Source: Hyphomonas pacifica (GTDB lineage Bacteria > Pseudomonadota > Alphaproteobacteria > Caulobacterales > Hyphomonadaceae). From it: a DNA stretch of 64,000 nt. Position 1 is the first letter of the stretch, and each line of letters starts with the position of its first letter. Shown here one piece after another: positions 46,482 through 56,214 of this stretch. Under the pieces are notes generated by a model, which made no database searches, was not told the DNA's origin, and saw nothing but the letters and a program-made list of their open reading frames with translations. The stretch covers positions 1-64,000 of the forward strand of contig NZ_AWFA01000002.1 in the NCBI RefSeq assembly GCF_000682675.1. Reading direction: 5' to 3'. The translations under genes and the position numbers were made by a program.

Positions 46482-49166
46482 CTAGTCGCGCTTGGCGCGG
46501 GCCCACCAGCCGGTGCGTTTGGGACGCGTGTCCTTTTTCTCAGGTTCGGCGCTTTCAGCAGGTTTGGTTTCAGCAGCCTCAGCCATGACGGGCTCCGCGT
46601 CGACCGTTTCGGGTTCGGCTGCAGGCTCTGGTTCTGGCTTGGCTTCAGGTTCCGGTGCGGGAGCAGGCTCAGCCTTTTCCGCAACATGAGCTTCAGCAGG
46701 TTCGTCCGCAGGTTCAATCTTCTCAGACTCAAGCTCCGGGGCCTTGTCTTCTTTGGAAGGCATTTTCTCTGCAGCGGCCGGAGCCTCCTCCGCCTCAGCT
46801 TTGGTTGGCTTTTTGCGAGAGCGGCGGGCGCGCTTCGGTTTCTCTTCGGATGATGTCTCGTCAGACTTCGCGTCGTCCTGTGCTTCGGCCTTGGCGGCGC
46901 TCTCCTCGGCTTTCGCTTCAGCCTTTGCTGCATCCGCTTCTGCCTTGGCGGCGCGTTCAGCTTCTGCGGCCTTGGCGGCTTCAGCCTCTTCGGCGGCTTT
47001 TACTTCGCTCGCCGGAACATCGTCGAGCATTTCCGCAGCACTCGCAGACAAGCCGTCCAGATAGGCGCCGCCGTCTGTGGGGGCTTCGTCGCCTGTGTCG
47101 ATGCGGTTTTCGTTGGACTTGCGCCGCCGACGGCCTCCGCGACGGCCTCGGCGGCGACGCTTGCGAGGTGAGCCATCCTCGTTCGTGTCGCTTTCCGAAG
47201 AGGTGTCCGCCTCGTCGTCATTGCTGTCATCGTCCTCGCTGTCCTCGGCGGACTGTTCGTCGCTCGTTTCGGCGCTCTCGGACTTGCGGCCACGTCCGCC
47301 ACGACGGCGACGACGCTTGCGGCGACCGCCCGTGTTTTCCTCTTCCTGTTCGGAGGAGTCGGCGGTGGTGTCTTCTTCGTCCTCGTCTGCCTCGTCCTCA
47401 GTAACCTCCTGCTTGGAAGGCTTGGCGAGCGAGCGCGGGGGTTTGCGTTTTTTCGGTTTGCCGTTCGGGTCGCGCTCTGCGTCGATCACAAAGTCGCCCG
47501 GCAGCATGTCTTCGGAAGAATGGATGGAGACGGCAAAGCCGGCCATACGCTCAACTTCCACCAGCGCCTCGCGCTTATTGTTCAGCAGGTAAAGCGCGAC
47601 ATCTGTCGGCGCCTTCACGGAGATTGCCTTGAGGCCGCCCATGGAGGCGCGTGCCTCGATGGCCCGGATCAGTTGCAGCGCAGCAGATGGAATGGAGCGG
47701 CGGCGGCCTGTGCCATTACAGGCTTCGCACGGATCAGATGTTGCCTGCAGGACGCCCTGGCGGCGGCGCTGGCGGGAGATTTCCATCAGGCCGAACTGAG
47801 AGATGCGGCCATGCTGCACCCGCGCGCGGTCGACTTTGAGATGCTCTTTCAGCTTCTTCTCGACGGCGCGATTGTTTTTGTTCTCATCCATGTCGATGAA
47901 GTCGATCACGATGAGGCCAGCAAGATCGCGCAGGCGCATCTGGCGGCAGGCCTCTTCGGCCGCTTCCAGATTGGTGCGCAGAGCCGTCTGCTCGATGTTG
48001 CGTTCGCGGGTGGATTTACCGGAATTCACGTCAATTGCGACAAGCGCTTCGGTCTGGTTGATTACCAGATAGCCGCCGGATTTCAGCTGAACGACCGGGG
48101 AGTAGATGGAATCGAGCTGCTGCTCGACCGCCTCGGCGACGAAGATCGGGTCTTCATCCTTCCAGTGCTGAACTTTCTTGGCCTGGCTGGGCATAATCAG
48201 CTTGGCCAGATCCTTGGCCTCGCGATAGGCGTCCTCGCCCTGCACAAGGACTTCCTCGATTTCCTTATCGAACATGTCCCGCATCGCGCGGTGGACCAGC
48301 CCGCCTTCGGCATTGATCAGCATCGGGGCTTCTGAGGAGAGCGTCTTCTCTACAATGGTTTCCCAAAGTTTGGAGAGATAATCATAGTCGCGCTTGATCT
48401 CGGCTTTGGTGCGCTTTGCGCCCGCTGTCCGCACGATCAGGCCCATGCCGTCCGGCACATCCAGTTCGGCAACGATGGATTTCAGGCGGCGGCGGTCAGC
48501 GCCATTCACGATCTTGCGGGAGATGCCCCCGCCACGTGGCGTGTTCGGCATCAGCACGGAATAGCGGCCAGCCAGTGAGAGATAGGTGGTCAGGGCGGCG
48601 CCCTTGTTGCCGCGCTCTTCCTTCACGACCTGCACCAGCATCACCTGACGGCGGCGGATGACTTCCTGGATTTTGTAGCGCTTGGAGATGGAGGTGCGGC
48701 TGGATTTTTTTGGCTTGCGGGCCTTTTCAGACTTGGCCTCTCCATTGCTTTCGGAGTCATCCTCTTCCTCGTCATCACTATCGGACTCGTCCGAAGCGGA
48801 AGACTCATCTGCCTCATCATCGCCATTCTCGGAGGTGTCATCATCATCTTCGTCATCGTCTTCGATGGCGGCAGCGGCTTCCTCGGCAGCTTCACGGAGC
48901 AGGGCTTCGCGGTCTTCGGCAGGAAGCTGGTAGTAATCCGGGTGGATCTCGCTGAAGGCCAGGAAGCCATGGCGATTGCCGCCATACTCAACGAAAGCTG
49001 CCTGCAGGGACGGCTCAACGCGCGTCACCTTTGCCAGGTAAATGTTTCCGCGGAGTTGTTCGCTACCAGTTGTCTCGAAGTCGAAGTCGTCGACCTGACC
49101 ATTGTTGACGATCGCCACACGGGTCTCTTCCGGGTGGGCGGCGTCGATTAGCATGAGTTTGCTCAT
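46482..49166 (-). CDS. rne: Ribonuclease E
   Basis: An 894-residue endoribonuclease, the core of the RNA degradosome. The start at 49166 places MSKLMLIDAA first, as in relatives. The S1 domain is split by a strongly acidic, low-complexity insert at about 82-160, known from alphaproteobacteria. The catalytic Asp residues lie in AIDVNSGKST and IDFIDMDENKN. The zinc link reads DPCEACNGTG instead of the common CPxC. Residues about 520-894 are a disordered scaffold of basic arginine blocks alternating with acidic and Ala/Glu-rich stretches, which binds RNA and partner proteins. Confidence 0.96.
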   Translation of the reverse strand: MSKLMLIDAAHPEETRVAIVNNGQVDDFDFETTGSEQLRGNIYLAKVTRVEPSLQAAFVEYGGNRHGFLAFSEIHPDYYQLPAEDREALLREAAEEAAAAIEDDDEDDDDTSENGDDEADESSASDESDSDDEEEDDSESNGEAKSEKARKPKKSSRTSISKRYKIQEVIRRRQVMLVQVVKEERGNKGAALTTYLSLAGRYSVLMPNTPRGGGISRKIVNGADRRRLKSIVAELDVPDGMGLIVRTAGAKRTKAEIKRDYDYLSKLWETIVEKTLSSEAPMLINAEGGLVHRAMRDMFDKEIEEVLVQGEDAYREAKDLAKLIMPSQAKKVQHWKDEDPIFVAEAVEQQLDSIYSPVVQLKSGGYLVINQTEALVAIDVNSGKSTRERNIEQTALRTNLEAAEEACRQMRLRDLAGLIVIDFIDMDENKNNRAVEKKLKEHLKVDRARVQHGRISQFGLMEISRQRRRQGVLQATSDPCEACNGTGRRRSIPSAALQLIRAIEARASMGGLKAISVKAPTDVALYLLNNKREALVEVERMAGFAVSIHSSEDMLPGDFVIDAERDPNGKPKKRKPPRSLAKPSKQEVTEDEADEDEEDTTADSSEQEEENTGGRRKRRRRRGGRGRKSESAETSDEQSAEDSEDDDSNDDEADTSSESDTNEDGSPRKRRRRGRRGGRRRRKSNENRIDTGDEAPTDGGAYLDGLSASAAEMLDDVPASEVKAAEEAEAAKAAEAERAAKAEADAAKAEAKAEESAAKAEAQDDAKSDETSSEEKPKRARRSRKKPTKAEAEEAPAAAEKMPSKEDKAPELESEKIEPADEPAEAHVAEKAEPAPAPEPEAKPEPEPAAEPETVDAEPVMAEAAETKPAESAEPEKKDTRPKRTGWWARAKRD

Positions 49167-49580
49167 GTATGAGAACCTTTTGAGCCGGCAGGGCGGCATA
49201 GGGTGCCTTTGGGCACCTCAAGCCAGCCTCAGGGCCGGTCTGTAAATTTAAGGGGAGGGTGGTGTCATACCGTCCCGACTGCAGCAATGGCAGCACAGGT
49301 TCGTTGGTTTTGACTACGGCACCCATATACATCTTCTTTGCTTTCCGGAGCGCGGCGCCCGCTTGCCTTTTCGGTGAAGCCAGGATCGCTGTCGCGACTA
49401 TGGGAAACTTGTTTGGTAGGCCAATCTGTCGGCTACCATCTGATACTGCCCAATTTTGTGCCTCAAGAAAAGACCAAAATGCGAGCAGTAACAGCTGTAT
49501 TACGTTTCCTGTAGTCAATGCTGGGTTAATATTCGGTCTGTTAGGGAGAGTCACTCTAATCCGGTTTGAGTGATCGCCTG
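49167..49580. other. Divergent intergenic region and rne 5' leader
   Basis: 414 bases between the rne and amidase starts. A short hairpin, GGTGCC-TTTG-GGCACC at 49202-49217, lies 36 bases upstream of the rne start in its leader. The rest contains no frame with a ribosome site or known RNA motif. Both promoters should lie here; RNase E autocontrol through its leader is known in E. coli, but is only a possibility here. Confidence 0.5.
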
Positions 49581-50786
49581 ATGCCCTGTTTGCGTTTGAT
49601 TTTCCTTTCTATTGCCTGTCTCTGCATAGCATTGTCCGCCTCTGCAGAGGTGCGCCGGGTGCAGGTTGTGGGCAATGGAGAGCCCACACGGATAACGATC
49701 TGGAGCGATACAGCCCAGGATGCCCGCGCTTTCCTGGCGGAATCCGGTGGTGCGCGCAGCCTGATCCTGCCCCTGAATGACGTCGTTGCCCCCCGCTCCG
49801 GGGATGGCATGGGCGGTGTGGAAACCTGGGCGTTGTCCAATGACACGCTCAGCTTTGCCCTCGATAAGCCGTTGATGGTGGCGCGCGTACTCAGCCTGCC
49901 GCCCGCGGGAAATGAGCCTCTTCACCGTGTAATTATTGACTTGCAGACTGTTTCAGCCGCGCGCTTCAGCAGTGTCGCCAAGCGTGACATGCGCAAGCTG
50001 GGCGCCTTTCGGGCCGAGGAGCAGAAGGCGGCCATGAACCGCGAAATGGCCTCGCTTCGTCCGGATGAGCCGGTTGTTTCTTCACGGCGCGCTTCAGGCC
50101 AGAAATATGTCGTTGTGATTGATGCAGGGCATGGTGGTAAGGATCCGGGGTCACTGCCCATTACGGGTGGCACGGAGAAGGATATCACCCTGCGTGCGGC
50201 GCTGGCGCTGAAGAAGCACTTGGAAGTGGACCCGCGCTATTCCGTGCGTCTGACGCGCGACACGGATATCTATATCGAGCATGAAGACCGGGTGACCATG
50301 GCACGCAATTGGGGCGCTGACCTGTTCATTTCCCTTCACGCGGACGCGGCCAGATCCTCCGAAACGGCTGGCGCTTCGGTCTACACGATCTCTGCCAATG
50401 GCGAGCGCCGGATCGACAAGGAAGCCAACAAGAACAATTGGCGCATCCCGATTGAGGATGGTGCGCCTAAACAGCTGAGTGGTATTCTGGAAGATCTCGT
50501 GAAACGGGAAACAAAGACCCGCTCAGCCGAGTTTGCCGAGATGCTCTTGCCGGAGCTGAAAAAGTCCGGACCTGTCCTGCGCAATACACACCGCAATGCC
50601 GGATTCTATGTCCTGCTTGCGCCGGACGTACCGGCTGTGCTGCTGGAAATGGGCTTTGTGACCAATCGTGAAGACGCCAAGCGCCTGCAATCCGACAAGG
50701 CCATGAACAAGGCCATGGGGGCGGTCAAGCGCGGCATCGACCGGTTTTTTGACAAGCAGGACGTCCTGCTGGCAGGGCAGGGATGA
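49581..50786 (+). CDS. amiC: N-acetylmuramoyl-L-alanine amidase (AmiC type)
   Basis: A 401-residue exported zinc amidase that cuts the peptide stem from glycan strands during cell separation. The signal peptide is residues 1-22 (MPCLRLIFLSIACLCIALSASA). About 23-140 is AMIN-like, targeting the septum, and the Amidase_3 domain starts near 175: VVVIDAGHGGKDPG (zinc His), EKDITL (Glu), ISLHADA (His) and LLEMGFVTN (catalytic Glu), so the site is complete. The ATG at 49581 is used; a TTG five codons earlier is less likely. It is divergent from rne and followed by a TPR lipoprotein. Confidence 0.92.
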   Translation: MPCLRLIFLSIACLCIALSASAEVRRVQVVGNGEPTRITIWSDTAQDARAFLAESGGARSLILPLNDVVAPRSGDGMGGVETWALSNDTLSFALDKPLMVARVLSLPPAGNEPLHRVIIDLQTVSAARFSSVAKRDMRKLGAFRAEEQKAAMNREMASLRPDEPVVSSRRASGQKYVVVIDAGHGGKDPGSLPITGGTEKDITLRAALALKKHLEVDPRYSVRLTRDTDIYIEHEDRVTMARNWGADLFISLHADAARSSETAGASVYTISANGERRIDKEANKNNWRIPIEDGAPKQLSGILEDLVKRETKTRSAEFAEMLLPELKKSGPVLRNTHRNAGFYVLLAPDVPAVLLEMGFVTNREDAKRLQSDKAMNKAMGAVKRGIDRFFDKQDVLLAGQG

Positions 50787-50837
50787 GCCCTTTGAATTCC
50801 CTTGCCGTAGCACTCTGTTGCTGAGAAGCTGGACCTG

Positions 50838-52598
50838 ATGATGTCACTACGTCTCCTGATTTTGCCAGCCTGTCTGGCGCTGGCGAGTTCCTGCGTGAGC
50901 ACTCCGGAGAGTTTGGGCGTACTGGACCGGAATCTGATCCAGTCAGGCAGACCCGATAACGCAAAGGCCTATAGTGACTTCCTGATTGCCCGCTATGCGG
51001 CGATGACGAATGACCCGCAAATCGCGGCAGCGCATTATGCGGCCGCCATTGATAGCGCACCGGAAAAGTCCGGCATTGCAGATCGGGCGCTGTTCGCGGC
51101 CTTGCTGTCCGGCAATTATGATGAGGGCGTGAAGCTGGCGCGACGGGCCGAAGGGCTCGGCAGTGATGCAGCGCTTGTTCGGCTGACCCTTGGCGTGGAT
51201 GCCCTGCGCAGAGGCAAGGATTCTGCCGCGCAGGAAATGCTGGACGAAACCCGATTTGGGCCCTTCAATCGCGTGGTCGCACGCGGGCTTTCCGCCTGGC
51301 GCGTCGTGGATACGAAAGGCTCAGCTGCGGCGGTCCGGTATCTGAATGAAGGCCTGACGGGCGATCCGCGGCTGGACAGCGCAACGCTCTATATGATGGG
51401 GCTGGTGCAATTGTCGGCCGGACAGGATGATGCTGCGCTCTCGACCTTTGAAACCTTGTGGCAGTCCGGCGCCCGGCTGGCGGTTGGTGTCGAGGCGCAT
51501 GCCCGCCTGCTGGCCAACCGCGGGCAGAGGGCAGAAGCGCTTGGTCTGCTCAGCGCGTTTCGCTCTGAAGTTGGCACGAATGCCTCGCTCGACTGGCTGC
51601 GCGCCGCTATTGAAGCAGGCGATAAAATCAAGGTCAGGCGGCTGAAGCCGTCGCAAGGGGCTGCGCTGGCTGTATACATTCCGGCGGCGGCGTTGATGAC
51701 GCAGACCGAAGATGATGTCTCGGCGGTCTATTTCGTACTAGCCTTGGCGCTCGACCCTGATCTGCATGTCGCTCGTTCCCTCTGGGGGCAAACGCTGGAC
51801 AATGCAGGGCGGCATGAAGAGGCGATTGCTGTGCTGGCCAGTGTGCCGGAGAATTCGGCTTTTTATGCCACATCACGTGGCCAGATTGCGTGGGCCCTGC
51901 GCCATAGCGGGCGTAACCAAGCAGCCCTGTCAGTGGCTGCCGAAGCCCTGAAGCATCAGCCTGACCGTGCCTTGAAAGTGCAGCTGGCAGATCTTTACCG
52001 CTCGCTTGACCGCTATGGTGAGGCTGACACCATTCTAACGCAGATAATTGATGAGGATGCGGAGGCTGACCGGCAGGACTGGCGCCTTCTGTTTGCGCGC
52101 GGCCTTGCGCGGGAAAAGATGGGCCGCTGGCCGGCAGCTGAAATGGATATGGTGGAGGCCCTCGCGCTCAATCCCGATGATGCTGCCTTGTTGAACTCGC
52201 TGGGCTATTCCTATGTCGATCGGGGCAAAAATCTCGATGCCGCAATCGACATGATCCGCAAGGCGGCAAAAATCGAGCCTGAGTCCGGTTTTATTCTCGA
52301 TAGCCTCGGCTGGGCTCATTACCGCTTGGGGCGCTATGGAATGGCTGTGCGCTATTTGGAGCGTGCTGTCGAGATGGAGCCCGGGGATGCCGTACTGAAC
52401 GACCATCTCGGCGATGCTTATTGGCAGACAGGTCGTAAGCTGGAAGCGCGATTCCAGTGGCAGCGCTCGCTGCGCCTGAACCCATCAATTGCAGATCGGG
52501 AACGGATCGAAGTGAAACTGGTCAGCGGCCCGGGCACGTCATCCGTAAAGCACGCAGAATCGGACAGCAATGGCTTGCCGATTCCGCAACAGCCATAG
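50838..52598 (+). CDS. TPR lipoprotein
   Basis: A 586-residue lipoprotein with a signal ending in LASSC (about Cys19). The rest is tandem tetratricopeptide repeats; the last, GMAVRYLERAVEMEPGDAVLNDHLGDAYWQTGR, is canonical. Such exported TPR proteins scaffold envelope complexes, and this one sits between the amidase and ispE on the same strand, 52 bases after the former. No catalytic domain is seen. The start may be the second ATG of the pair at 50838/50841. Confidence 0.85.
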   Translation: MMSLRLLILPACLALASSCVSTPESLGVLDRNLIQSGRPDNAKAYSDFLIARYAAMTNDPQIAAAHYAAAIDSAPEKSGIADRALFAALLSGNYDEGVKLARRAEGLGSDAALVRLTLGVDALRRGKDSAAQEMLDETRFGPFNRVVARGLSAWRVVDTKGSAAAVRYLNEGLTGDPRLDSATLYMMGLVQLSAGQDDAALSTFETLWQSGARLAVGVEAHARLLANRGQRAEALGLLSAFRSEVGTNASLDWLRAAIEAGDKIKVRRLKPSQGAALAVYIPAAALMTQTEDDVSAVYFVLALALDPDLHVARSLWGQTLDNAGRHEEAIAVLASVPENSAFYATSRGQIAWALRHSGRNQAALSVAAEALKHQPDRALKVQLADLYRSLDRYGEADTILTQIIDEDAEADRQDWRLLFARGLAREKMGRWPAAEMDMVEALALNPDDAALLNSLGYSYVDRGKNLDAAIDMIRKAAKIEPESGFILDSLGWAHYRLGRYGMAVRYLERAVEMEPGDAVLNDHLGDAYWQTGRKLEARFQWQRSLRLNPSIADRERIEVKLVSGPGTSSVKHAESDSNGLPIPQQP

Positions 52599-52613
52599 GG
52601 CGGCCCTCCGGAT

Positions 52614-53486
52614 ATGCTGACATCCCGTGCGCCAGCCAAGGTGAACCTTTACCTGCATGTGGGTCCCATTAAGCCGAATGGGCGACATCCGCTTGACTCG
52701 CTGGTTGTTTTCGCTGGCCCGGAGGCGGCTGACCTTGTGACGGCGGAGGCCGCTGAAGACCTAACTCTCAGCGTGTCCGGCCCGCGCGGCGAGGAGCTGG
52801 AGGCCGATGCCAGCAATCTGGTTCTTTGGGCCGCCGAAACCCTGAATGCCGCTGCTGGCACGCAACATGGCGCGCGCCTGCATCTTGAGAAGCATTTGCC
52901 GGTTGCTGCAGGAATTGGTGGCGGCTCAGCAGACGCTGGCGCCGCGCTACGTCTTCTGACGGAGCTGTGGGAAGCTGATGCGGCGCTGGCGCAGGAAATC
53001 GCGCCGCGGCTCGGCGGGGATGTGCCGGTTGCACTGATCGGCTGCACCGCGTTGATGCAAGGAGAAGGCGAACGGGTCAGCCCTGTCAGTGGCTTGCCGA
53101 AACTGCCCGCCATCCTGGTCAATCCGGGGCTGGATTGTCCAACCGGGCCGATCTTCCGGGCCTATGATGAAGCAGGGGGCGGCGATGGCTTTCGCGAGGT
53201 TTCCGCCCTGCCAGAGTTTGTGGATGCGCCAGCACTGATCGACTGGCTACGGGACCAACGGAATGACCTTCAGGCACCGGCTATTTCGAATGTACCTGCC
53301 ATTGCGACTGTTCTGGAAACGCTCTCCGGCCTTGAAGGCGCGCGTCTTGTGCGGATGAGCGGTTCGGGCGCAACATGTTTTGCCCTGTTTGAGACACAGG
53401 GTGCCGCCACGGCTGCCGAAGTCGTAATGTGTCAGGCGCGGCCGGATTGGTGGGTACGTGCGACCATACTGGGAGATGCGCGATGA
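52614..53486 (+). CDS. ispE: 4-diphosphocytidyl-2-C-methyl-D-erythritol kinase
   Basis: A 290-residue GHMP kinase of the non-mevalonate pathway. APAKVNLYLHVGPIKPNG starts the fold with the substrate-binding Lys and Asn, PVAAGIGGGSADAGAAL is the glycine-rich ATP loop, and MSGSGATCFALF the third GHMP motif. GRHPLDS stands where GYHELDS is usual, a small difference near the substrate site. It starts 15 bases after the TPR gene and overlaps the next gene by four bases (ATGA). Confidence 0.95.
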   Translation: MLTSRAPAKVNLYLHVGPIKPNGRHPLDSLVVFAGPEAADLVTAEAAEDLTLSVSGPRGEELEADASNLVLWAAETLNAAAGTQHGARLHLEKHLPVAAGIGGGSADAGAALRLLTELWEADAALAQEIAPRLGGDVPVALIGCTALMQGEGERVSPVSGLPKLPAILVNPGLDCPTGPIFRAYDEAGGGDGFREVSALPEFVDAPALIDWLRDQRNDLQAPAISNVPAIATVLETLSGLEGARLVRMSGSGATCFALFETQGAATAAEVVMCQARPDWWVRATILGDAR

Positions 53487-54565
53487 ACTATCCGCTCGTC
53501 CTGTTTGCCGGGGGCTCAGTCGTCTCCTTCCTGCTGTGCGGGCTGGTAAAATATCTGCCTCTGCTGGATGCGCCAGATGGCGGGCGCAAGCAGCAGGCTG
53601 CGCCTGTCCCGCGTACGGGTGGGCTGGGTATCCTGCTGACGGTTTGCATCATTGTCGCCATTGGTGCGGCGGTCCACGGTCTTTTTCGCGAGGACGGCTC
53701 GTCATTCTGGAGAGTGGCTGGGGCCGTCGCGCTGGTGATCACGCCTTTTCTGATCGGATTTGCAGATGACTGGTTTGGCTTGCGCGCTCTGACCAAGCTT
53801 GGCCTGCTACTGGTATGGGCTATCGCGGCTGCATCGCCATTTTTTCTATCCGGAACGTTCATGGGAGGTGTGACCGGCATTCTGGCTATCGGTTGGCTCA
53901 TTGTAATCACAAACGCTACGAACTTCATGGATGGATCAAACGGGCTTGCGATTGGGTCTTCCGGCCTCATGGTGCTTGGCTTGTTCCCTCTGTTTGCGGT
54001 GTCGATGATGTGTTGGGTCGCATGTCGGCCAGATCATGTGGGCGGCCTCGCCTTGCTGACGCAATTTGCTTTCTTTGGCGCGGTTGTGGGTTTCCTGTTC
54101 TGGAACATGCAGGGGGTGCTCTATGCCGGGGATTGCGGATCCCTCGGTGCGGGTGGCCTGTTCGGTTTGATGGGACTCTATCTCGTCTCTGCCAGCATGG
54201 AGGGGCTGCGCGCGGCGCTGTTCTCCCTCACGCTATGCCTGCCATTTCTGGTCGATGTGCTTTTGACTTTGGCATGGCGGAGCCTGAAGCGGCGAAACCT
54301 GCTCGTGGCCCATACAGATCACGCTTATCAGCGTCTCCGGGCCAAAGGGTGGGGCCATGTCAAAGCGGCGCTCGTCTGGTGGGGCATGACGGTGGTCTGC
54401 ATGGTTGCAGCGACCTTTACACTGTTCTTCGAGATGCAGGTGAGAGGGGGGGGGCAGGCCGCTTATGTCCCATTGCTGCAGGCAGGCGTTTTGGCGGGTC
54501 TGACAGGGCTTGGTCTAGGGCTTTGGCTATGGGAGCGATCCCGGCCGATCAGTAAGCGCGGCTGA
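53483..54565 (+). CDS. MraY/WecA-family undecaprenyl-phosphate sugar-phosphate transferase
   Basis: A 360-residue polytopic membrane enzyme with about ten spans. FLIGFADDWFGL carries the DDxxD-like acidic pair, ITNATNFMDGSNGLAIG the NxxNxxDG catalytic loop, and HTDHAYQRLRAKGW the HIHH-like cytoplasmic loop of the WecA/TagO group. It would start a lipid-linked glycan by transferring a HexNAc-1-phosphate to undecaprenyl phosphate. Coupling with ispE places isoprenoid supply and glycan lipid use together, which may be accidental. It overlaps the convergent polyprenyl synthase gene by 17 bases. Confidence 0.9.
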   Translation: MNYPLVLFAGGSVVSFLLCGLVKYLPLLDAPDGGRKQQAAPVPRTGGLGILLTVCIIVAIGAAVHGLFREDGSSFWRVAGAVALVITPFLIGFADDWFGLRALTKLGLLLVWAIAAASPFFLSGTFMGGVTGILAIGWLIVITNATNFMDGSNGLAIGSSGLMVLGLFPLFAVSMMCWVACRPDHVGGLALLTQFAFFGAVVGFLFWNMQGVLYAGDCGSLGAGGLFGLMGLYLVSASMEGLRAALFSLTLCLPFLVDVLLTLAWRSLKRRNLLVAHTDHAYQRLRAKGWGHVKAALVWWGMTVVCMVAATFTLFFEMQVRGGGQAAYVPLLQAGVLAGLTGLGLGLWLWERSRPISKRG

Positions 54566-55562
54566 CGCAGAAATCTGCGAGATCTTCCAGTGCTTCGCGA
54601 TAGGGCGTATCCGGCAGGGTGCGCAGCGCGCTTTTCGCCAGACCGGCATAGGCTTCCGCCTCTTGAACCGTGGCCTCGGCTGCACCGGTTGCGCGGATCA
54701 GGTGAACGGCATGGGCCAGATCTGATTCTTCCTGCGTATCCGGGTTCATGGCCTTTTCCCAGAACTCCCGGTCTTCATCAGAGCCCCGGCGCTTGGCGAT
54801 GATCACAGGCAAGGTGATTTTACACTCGCGGAAGTCATCGCCGACGGATTTGCCGATCACAGACGTCGTGCCACCATAATCCAGCACATCATCAATGATC
54901 TGGAAGGCCAGCCCGAGATTCTTGCCATAGGTCGCCAGCGCATGAGCGTACTGGTCTCCAACGGCAGACATCGCGCCTGTTTCAGCCGCCGCTTCAAACA
55001 GGGCGCCCGTCTTGGCTTCTACAATGGCCAGGTAATCTTCAGTCGGCAGCTCGCCAGACTGCATGGCGGCCAGCTGGCGGACTTCGCCTTCGGCAATAAT
55101 GGTAGACGCCGTGGCCAGCCGGTTCAGAATGTCCAGACTGTTGGCTTCGACCAGCAAATTGAAGGCGCGGGCGAACAGGAAGTCCCCCACCAGGATGGAG
55201 GCCTTGTTGCCCCAGATGGCTTTTGCGGCGGGCTTGCCGCGTCGCAGGTCGCTTTCGTCGACGACATCATCATGCAGCAGGGTGGCCGTGTGGATGAACT
55301 CTACAGCGGCGGCCAGAGCATGGGTTGCCGAGTTGGCCTTGCCCACGGCGTGGGCAGCAATCAGCGTGATCAGCGGGCGCAGCCTCTTGCCGCCTGCAGA
55401 GACGATATAGCCGGACAGGTCAGGAATGATGGCGACAGGGCTGGCGGCCCGTTGAGCCAGCAGTGCCTCGACTGCCGCAAGGTCTTCGGACACCAGCGTT
55501 TGCATCCGCTCCACAATGGAACCGATGGCCGCTTTGCCTTTTGGCTTGGGCGAAAGGGTCAC
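54549..55562 (-). CDS. ispB: Polyprenyl diphosphate synthase (octaprenyl/decaprenyl type)
   Basis: A 337-residue trans-prenyltransferase making the side chain of ubiquinone. The first Asp-rich motif is in LLHDDVVDESDLRRGKPA and the second in FQIIDDVLDYGG, both complete. GGKRLRPLI is the substrate-binding stretch. Alphaproteobacteria usually make Q-10, so the chain length is likely ten units, but I cannot see that directly. It is convergent with the glycan transferase, overlapping 17 bases. Confidence 0.94.
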   Translation of the reverse strand: MTLSPKPKGKAAIGSIVERMQTLVSEDLAAVEALLAQRAASPVAIIPDLSGYIVSAGGKRLRPLITLIAAHAVGKANSATHALAAAVEFIHTATLLHDDVVDESDLRRGKPAAKAIWGNKASILVGDFLFARAFNLLVEANSLDILNRLATASTIIAEGEVRQLAAMQSGELPTEDYLAIVEAKTGALFEAAAETGAMSAVGDQYAHALATYGKNLGLAFQIIDDVLDYGGTTSVIGKSVGDDFRECKITLPVIIAKRRGSDEDREFWEKAMNPDTQEESDLAHAVHLIRATGAAEATVQEAEAYAGLAKSALRTLPDTPYREALEDLADFCVSRAY

Positions 55563-55728
55563 GTTTTGAAGGCTCCTGTCCTATATGCAGTGCTTCCGGA
55601 AATATACTTAGGCGCGATGGGCTTCAAGCTCGACGTGGCAGCGGGCCGCAGGTTGACCTATATCTGTTATGGTACGGCAGCCTTGCCTATGCGACAGTTA
55701 CAGCAAATGAGCCTTGGGAGAGAAACGC

Positions 55729-56214
55729 ATGAGAATTCTGATTGGACTGTCCGCCGCCTTGCTTCTGGCAGCATGTACAACAACCACGCCCTATGGCCCG
55801 GCAGCCAAGGCCGGTGCGGATGGATACACAACCCAACAGATTGAGACGAACCGCTTCCAGATCGCCTATACTGATAGTGATCCACGTCGCGCGCGTGACT
55901 ATGCGCTGCTACGCGCGGCTGAACTGACATTGCTGGAAGGCGGGGACTGGTTCGAAGTTGTCAGCGGCTATACCGATGTGGCGCAGGAGCCGCGCAGCCG
56001 GTCCTCCGTATCGATTGGCGGCGGCACGGGATCCTATGGTCGCAGCAGTAGTGTCGGTGTGGGCGTCGGGATCGGCCTTCCGCTTGGCGGCAGTACGGGA
56101 GGTACGGTTACGGAAGTGCTGGAAATCGTAACAGGCACAGGCGAAAAGCCGGATAACCCGAATGCCTATGATGCCCGTTCTGTCGAGATCAATCTGCGAA
56201 GTGCGATGCAATAA
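55729..56214 (+). CDS. CC0125/CC1285-type lipoprotein
   Basis: A 161-residue lipoprotein with a signal ending in LAAC (Cys15). TTTPYGPAA and GYTTQQIETNRFQIAYTDSD plus RDYALLRAAELTLLEGGDWFEVV are the conserved segments of the Caulobacter CC0125/CC1285 lipoprotein family; then comes a Gly/Ser-rich stretch (about 95-125) and a final strand ending in NLRSAMQ. GGGAGAG lies upstream of the ATG. It overlaps the next gene by one base (TAATG). Confidence 0.85.
   Translation: MRILIGLSAALLLAACTTTTPYGPAAKAGADGYTTQQIETNRFQIAYTDSDPRRARDYALLRAAELTLLEGGDWFEVVSGYTDVAQEPRSRSSVSIGGGTGSYGRSSSVGVGVGIGLPLGGSTGGTVTEVLEIVTGTGEKPDNPNAYDARSVEINLRSAMQ

Noticed and set aside
46655-47404. Plus-strand frames across the rne C-terminal part
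   Set aside because: They are the complement of the low-complexity RNase E scaffold; the translations are Ser/Arg/Pro repeats without any family.
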